DNA from: JAHJQQ01 sp963737555 | GTDB lineage: Bacteria; Pseudomonadota; Gammaproteobacteria; Thiohalobacterales; Thiohalobacteraceae | NCBI GenBank assembly: GCA_963737555.1 | Contig: CAVTTB010000004.1 | Coordinates: 1 to 64,000, forward strand | Reading direction: 5' to 3' | Length of the DNA stretch: 64,000 bases | Shown here: positions 59,872 to 64,000 of the stretch, piece after piece | How positions within the stretch are numbered: the stretch's first letter is position 1 | How the letters are laid out: every line of letters starts with the position of its first letter | Translations under genes and position numbers: made by a program | Notes under the pieces: generated by a model | What the model was told of the DNA's origin: nothing | Databases searched by the model: none | The model's input: the letters and a program-made list of their open reading frames with translations, nothing else

Positions 59872-60957
59872 CTAGATAACCGCACGCGGATAGGAGCCCA
59901 GCACCTTAAAGAAACTCGCGTGCTGCTCCAACTCTTTGAGCGCAGCCGTGACTTTCTCGTCATCGACATGGCCTTCGATATCGACGAAGAACACATAATC
60001 CCAGATACCCCGCCGCGACGGGCGCGACTCGATACGCGTCATGCTTAGGCCGTGGCGAGCCATCGGTTCCAACATGCGATACAAGGCGCCCGGCTCATTC
60101 TTCACCGCAATCAGCAATGAGGTCTTGTCCTGACCGCTGCGACCGACGGCTTGTTTGCCGATCACCAGGAAACGTGTGGTGTTGCCCGGCTCATCCTCGA
60201 TACGGCTGGCCAGTCGCGTCAAACCATATACTTCGGCTGCGGCTTCACCGGCAACAGCCGCCGCACCGGATTCTTGAGCGACTCGGCGCGCCGCCTCACC
60301 ATTACTGCTCACCGCGATACGTTCGGCGCGTGGCAGGTTGGCATCCAACCATTCGCGGCATTGCGCCAGCGCTTGTTGATGCGCATAGACGCGTTGCACT
60401 GCGGCCAGTTCCGATTCGCGACTCAGCAGATGCAATTCGATGCGCAGCGACACTTCGCCGCAGATGCGCAACGGCGAACGCAGGAACATGTCCAGGGTGT
60501 GATTGACGACGCCTTCGGTGGAATTCTCGATCGGTACGACGCCGTAATTGCAGTCGCCGGCCTCGACTTCGCGGAACACCACATCGATGGCCGGTTGCGC
60601 CTGAGTCTGCACCGAGTGGCCGAAATGCTTCAACACAGCCGCTTGAGTGAAGGTGCCTTCCGGACCGAGATAGCCGATCAGCAACGGCTTTTCCAGAGCC
60701 AGGCATGCGGACATGATTTCGCGGAACAAGCGGGTGATCTCGGCATCGCCGAGCGGTCCTTGATTGCGCTCACGCACGTGGCGCAGCACTTCGGCCTCAC
60801 GTTCCGGGCGGTAGAAGTCAGCCCGTTCGCCCTGCTCTATCTTGGCCTGCGCCACGTGTTGCGCACAGCGCGCACGCTCATTCAACAAATCCTGAATCTG
60901 CTGATCCAGTGAATCGATGCGCTCGCGCAAAGACTGAAGGGGCGGTTGATCGCTCAT
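59872..60957 (-). CDS. pheA: Bifunctional chorismate mutase / prephenate dehydratase (P-protein)
   Basis: 361 residues. Residues 1-90 are the AroQ chorismate mutase helix bundle (LRERIDSLDQQIQDLLNERA, YRPEREAEVLRHV); 95-270 the dehydratase (GYLGPEGTFTQAAVLKHFG, VVPIENSTEGVVNHTLDMFL, TTRF with the catalytic threonine); 280-355 an ACT domain (KNEPGALYRMLEPMARHGL, ESRPSRRGIWDYVFFVD), the site of phenylalanine feedback. Leads to phenylpyruvate. Five bases after serA. Confidence 0.96.
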   Translation of the reverse strand: MSDQPPLQSLRERIDSLDQQIQDLLNERARCAQHVAQAKIEQGERADFYRPEREAEVLRHVRERNQGPLGDAEITRLFREIMSACLALEKPLLIGYLGPEGTFTQAAVLKHFGHSVQTQAQPAIDVVFREVEAGDCNYGVVPIENSTEGVVNHTLDMFLRSPLRICGEVSLRIELHLLSRESELAAVQRVYAHQQALAQCREWLDANLPRAERIAVSSNGEAARRVAQESGAAAVAGEAAAEVYGLTRLASRIEDEPGNTTRFLVIGKQAVGRSGQDKTSLLIAVKNEPGALYRMLEPMARHGLSMTRIESRPSRRGIWDYVFFVDIEGHVDDEKVTAALKELEQHASFFKVLGSYPRAVI

Positions 60958-60962
60958 TGGCG

Positions 60963-62126
60963 TCAGAGAGCGCGCACCGACAAGACGCCATTGATGGCAC
61001 GCAGACGATCTTGGCAGGCATCGCCCACGGCAGTTTCAACGTCGACCAGTGTATAGGCCAATCCACCCCGCGACTTGTTGAGCATGTCGATAATGTTATG
61101 ACCGGACTCGGCCAGCACGGTCGATATCTGGCCCAGCATATTCGGCACATTGGCATTGACCACCGCCAAGCGGAAACCCTCGGTACGCGGCATGTTCACC
61201 TCAGGGAAATTCACTGAGTTGAGCACGTTGCCGTTTTCCAGAAAGTCACGCACCTGATCGGCGACCATGATGGCGCAGTTATCCTCGGCCTCGACCGTCG
61301 AGGCACCCAGATGCGGCAGGGTGATCACGCGCGGATGATTTTTCAGCAGGTTGCTGGGGAAGTCGCACACATAGGCGTAGACCTTGCCGGACTCGATCGC
61401 GGCCAGCACAGCCTCGTCGTCAATGATGCCGTTACGTGCGAAGTTGAGCAGCACCACGCCCTTCTTCATGGACTTCAGACGATCGGCGTTGATCATGCTG
61501 CGCGTGGCATCGATCAGCGGCACATGGAACGTCACAAAATCCACGCGATTGAGCAGATCGTCGACGCTGTTGGCCTGCTGCACTTCCGATGACAACTGCC
61601 AGGCGCGCTGCACCGTGATGTCCGGATCGTAGCCGATCACCTTCATGCCCAATGCGAGCGCGGCGTTGCACACTTTCACGCCGATGGCGCCGAGGCCGAT
61701 CACGCCCAGCGTGCGGCCCGGCAACTCGAAACCGACGAAATTCTTCTTGCCGGCTTCAACGGCCTTGTTGATGGTCGCGTCGTCGCCTTGCTGATTGCGC
61801 GAGAAATCCCAGGCCTGACAGATGTTGCGCGCGGCGAGCAGCATGCCGGCGATGACCAGTTCCTTCACCGCATTGGCATTGGCGCCCGGCGCGTTGAATA
61901 CCGGAATACCCAGCGCGCTGAGCTTGTCGACCGGAATATTGTTCACGCCCGCGCCGGCACGACCGACCGCCTTCAAGGTCGCAGGGATATCCATGTCGTG
62001 CATTTTGAAGGAGCGCAGCAATATCGCATCGGGATGCGCAATCTCGGAGGCGACTTCATAACGGTCACGTGGCAGCCGTTCCAGGCCACAGACGGAGATA
62101 TTGTTCAGCGTGAGAATTTTATACAT
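60963..62126 (-). CDS. serA: D-3-phosphoglycerate dehydrogenase
   Basis: 387 residues: the short form with one C-terminal ACT domain and no intervening domain. NAD-binding LGVIGLGAIGVKVCNAALAL, catalytic region NFARNGIIDDEAVLAAIESG and LPHLGASTVEAEDNCAI with the catalytic histidine. First step of serine synthesis. It sits directly after serC with a seven-base gap, giving a serC-serA unit within the aromatic cluster, which is less common than serC-pheA alone. Confidence 0.95.
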   Translation of the reverse strand: MYKILTLNNISVCGLERLPRDRYEVASEIAHPDAILLRSFKMHDMDIPATLKAVGRAGAGVNNIPVDKLSALGIPVFNAPGANANAVKELVIAGMLLAARNICQAWDFSRNQQGDDATINKAVEAGKKNFVGFELPGRTLGVIGLGAIGVKVCNAALALGMKVIGYDPDITVQRAWQLSSEVQQANSVDDLLNRVDFVTFHVPLIDATRSMINADRLKSMKKGVVLLNFARNGIIDDEAVLAAIESGKVYAYVCDFPSNLLKNHPRVITLPHLGASTVEAEDNCAIMVADQVRDFLENGNVLNSVNFPEVNMPRTEGFRLAVVNANVPNMLGQISTVLAESGHNIIDMLNKSRGGLAYTLVDVETAVGDACQDRLRAINGVLSVRAL

Positions 62127-62133
62127 GGTCGAG

Positions 62134-63217
62134 TTAACCGTTACGCTTCTGGAAATCGACCATGAAGCTGATCAAGGCATCGACGCCGGCCTCGGGCATG
62201 GCGTTGTAGATACTCGCACGCATGCCGCCCACGGAACGATGGCCTTTGAGCCCGACCATGCCGGCAGCCTTGGCTTCGCTCAAAAATGTCTTGTCCAGAT
62301 CGGGTTTGGCCAACACGAATGGCACGTTCATCCAGGAGCGACACGCCGGATCGACCGGGTTGGTATAGAAACCGGAGTTGTCGATCGCCGCATACAGCTT
62401 GTCGGCCTTGCGCTTGATTGATTTCGGCCACTTTGCTCAGGCCGCCCTGCTGTTTGATCCACTGAAACACCAGTCCGGCCAGATACCAGCCATAGGTCGG
62501 CGGCGTGTTGTACATGGATTCGTTGTCAGCATGGATCTTGTAGTCGAGCATGGTCGGCGTGCCCGGCAGGGTCTCGCCGATCAGATCTTCGCGCACGATC
62601 ACGACGGTCAACCCCGCGGGGCCGATGTTCTTCTGCGCGCCGGCATAGATCAGGCCGAACTTGCTGACATCGATGGGGCGCGACAGGATGGTCGAGGACA
62701 TATCGACGACCAGCGGCACATCGCCCGCCTCCGGCACCCAATGGAATTCGACACCGCCGATGGTTTCGTTCGGCGTGTAGTGCAGATAGGCAGCGTCCTT
62801 GGACAGCTTCCAATCGGCGAATGCAGGTATGGTGGTGAAATTGCTCGCCTCGGAGGTCGCGGCAACATTCACGCTGCCAAATTTCTTTGCCTCACTGATG
62901 GCCTTTTTCGACCAGGCGCCGGTGTTGACATAGTCCGCGCCTTTTTTGCCGCGCAGCAGGTTCATCGGGATCATGGCGAACTGGCTGCTGGCGCCGCCCT
63001 GCAGGAACAGCACTTTGTAGTTGCTCGGGATGCCCATGATCTCGCGCAGATCGGCTTCGGCCTGGCTGGCGATAGACATGAATTCCTTGTCGCGATGGCT
63101 CATTTCCATCACCGACATGCCACAGCCCTGCCAGTCGACCATTTCATCCCGCGCCTGCTGCAATACGGATTCCGGCAATACGGCGGGGCCTGCACTGAAA
63201 TTGAATACGCGCGCCAT
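62134..63217 (-). pseudogene. serC: Phosphoserine aminotransferase, one frameshift near 62416
   Basis: The frame from 63217 covers about 265 residues: FNFSAGPAVLPESVLQQARD, MEMSHRDKEFM, LFLQGGASSQFAMIPMNLL, the PLP lysine in YAGAQKNIGPAGLTVVIV and YNTPPTYGWYLAGLVFQWIK. One extra base near 62416 then throws the frame; in the next frame the protein continues ADKLYAAIDNSGFYTN, MNVPFVLAKPDLDKTFL, GMVGLKGHRSVGGMRASIYN and stops at 62134. Full length about 360 residues as usual. The enzyme is needed for serine and pyridoxine synthesis, so an error in the sequence is the likeliest cause. Confidence 0.9.
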
Positions 63218-63246
63218 GATCTGTCTCTTACCTCATCATGTAGGTC

Positions 63247-63308
63247 GGGCTGAGGAACGAAGCCCAACAATCCGCGGAACATCGTTGGGCTTCACGGTCG
63301 TTCAGCCC
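63247..63308. repeat. Palindromic intergenic repeat between gyrA and serC
   Basis: gggctgaggaacgaagccca (63247-63266) and tgggcttcacggtcgttcagccc (63286-63308) are near-perfect inverted arms around a short loop. It is of the gtaggtcgggctgaggaacg type of dispersed repeat found in many bacterial genomes and starts ten bases after a cctcatcat stretch upstream of serC. Confidence 0.65.
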
Positions 63309-63317
63309 AAGCTCGGT

Positions 63318-64000
63318 TTATTCCTCGCCAGGCGTCGCGCTATCCTCTTCGTCAGACGCCTCACTTGTGTCTTCGGGCTCGACGATACGTTCCATACCGA
63401 CCAATTGTTCATCATCGGACAGGCGAATCAAACGCACACCCTGGGTGTTTCGACCCATCTGCGAAACTTCCTCGGCGCGAGTACGCACCAGCGTGCCGGC
63501 ATTACTGATGAGCATCAACTCATCGGAATCAGTTACCAGGATCGCGCCGATAACGGGGCCGTTGCGTTCGTTGGTCTGAATAGAAATCACACCCTGACCA
63601 CCGCGACCGTGCACCGGATAATCGTCGACCGACGTGCGCTTGCCATAGCCGTTCGAAGTCGCCGTGAGCACTTGGCCTTCTTCCATGATGATGAGCGCGA
63701 TGACCTTCTGGCCTTCCTGGAGTTTGATGCCGCGCACGCCACAGGCGGTGCGGCCCATCGGGCGCACGTCGGTTTCCTTGAAGCGGATCGCCTTGCCGGC
63801 ATCGGTAAACAACATGACATCGCGCTCACCGTCGGTGATCGCCACATCGACCAGCTGATCGCCGTCGCGCAGTTCCACGGCGATGATGCCGTTGGTGCGC
63901 GGTCGCGCGAAACCGGACAGCGGCGTCTTCTTGATGGTGCCCGTGGTGGTCACCATGAAGACGAACTTGTCTTCAGTGAATTCGCGCACCGGCAACACGG
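63318..64000 (-). CDS. gyrA: DNA gyrase subunit A, C-terminal part (runs off the window)
   Basis: Only the C-terminal about 227 residues are inside the window. They contain beta-pinwheel blades of the GyrA C-terminal domain: TTTGTIKKTPLSGFARPRTN, DVMLFTDAGKAIRFKETDVR, VLTATSNGYGKRTSVDDYPV and LMLISNAGTLVRTRAEEVSQ, ending in the usual acidic tail (EPEDTSEASDEEDSATPGEE). This domain wraps DNA for negative supercoiling. Upstream of serC as in many Gammaproteobacteria. Confidence 0.95.
   Translation of the reverse strand, partial: VLPVREFTEDKFVFMVTTTGTIKKTPLSGFARPRTNGIIAVELRDGDQLVDVAITDGERDVMLFTDAGKAIRFKETDVRPMGRTACGVRGIKLQEGQKVIALIIMEEGQVLTATSNGYGKRTSVDDYPVHGRGGQGVISIQTNERNGPVIGAILVTDSDELMLISNAGTLVRTRAEEVSQMGRNTQGVRLIRLSDDEQLVGMERIVEPEDTSEASDEEDSATPGEE

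Overview
The window reads as part of a gammaproteobacterial chromosome. The right end holds the gene run gyrA - serC - serA - pheA - hisC - tyrA - aroA - cmk - rpsA - ihfB - lapA - lapB - pyrF, an arrangement known from Gammaproteobacteria, with LapA/LapB and IHF-beta supporting this. I cannot place it to genus. Base composition is fairly GC-rich except in the polysaccharide island around 40.1-43.4 kb, which is clearly AT-rich and probably acquired.

Layout. 0.4-17.7 kb, minus strand: a type I secretion locus. In transcription order it holds an HlyB-type ABC transporter, an HlyD-type adaptor, two unknown exported proteins, a lipase-domain gene cut short by a REP-associated (Y1/HUH) transposase unit, a small lipoprotein, the 5' stub of another lipase, a second copy of the lipoprotein, and a giant lipase-RTX protein (about 2,900 codons, interrupted once). 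18.3-20.0 kb: a hipBA toxin-antitoxin pair with repeated operator-like sites. 20.1-25.4 kb: an export operon (AI-2E-type membrane protein, NodT-type outer membrane lipoprotein, HlyD-type adaptor, DUF2955 membrane protein, ion channel). 25.4-29.1 kb: tRNA-Val(GAC), uvrB, an aspartate-type aminotransferase and tRNA-Asn(GTT). 29.2-50.0 kb, minus strand: a surface polysaccharide locus with galU, WbpM-type dehydratase, WbpL-type initiating transferase, Wzx flippase, several family-2 glycosyltransferases, DUF616 and pyruvyltransferase-like proteins, a sulfotransferase, a CheR-like methyltransferase, a family-29-like transferase, Wzm/Wzt exporter (Wzt fused to a pyruvyltransferase-like domain), a UDP-sugar dehydrogenase and ManC. 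50.2-64 kb: a ComEA-like protein and the housekeeping run named above, ending in the C-terminal part of GyrA.

How it works together. The first 17 kb can be read as a self-contained secretion module: the ABC-adaptor pair would export calcium-binding RTX lipases, and the duplicated lipoproteins placed directly before each lipase gene are candidate dedicated partners (immunity or folding); this role is inferred. The polysaccharide locus supplies activated sugars (GalU, ManC, dehydratase, dehydrogenase), assembles and decorates a glycan, and offers both flippase and ABC export. The serC-to-pyrF run makes serine, aromatic amino acids, histidine and pyrimidine precursors and links to translation and envelope control (RpsA, LapA/LapB).

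Sequence quality. Many genes carry single-base reading-frame breaks, including essential ones (serC, pyrF), and they are dense at 15.5-17.7, 20.4-23.4, 35.6-48.2 kb. Much of this is probably residual sequencing error rather than gene death, so broken genes are described by their reconstructed product. Several families of palindromic intergenic repeats interrupt the housekeeping run.
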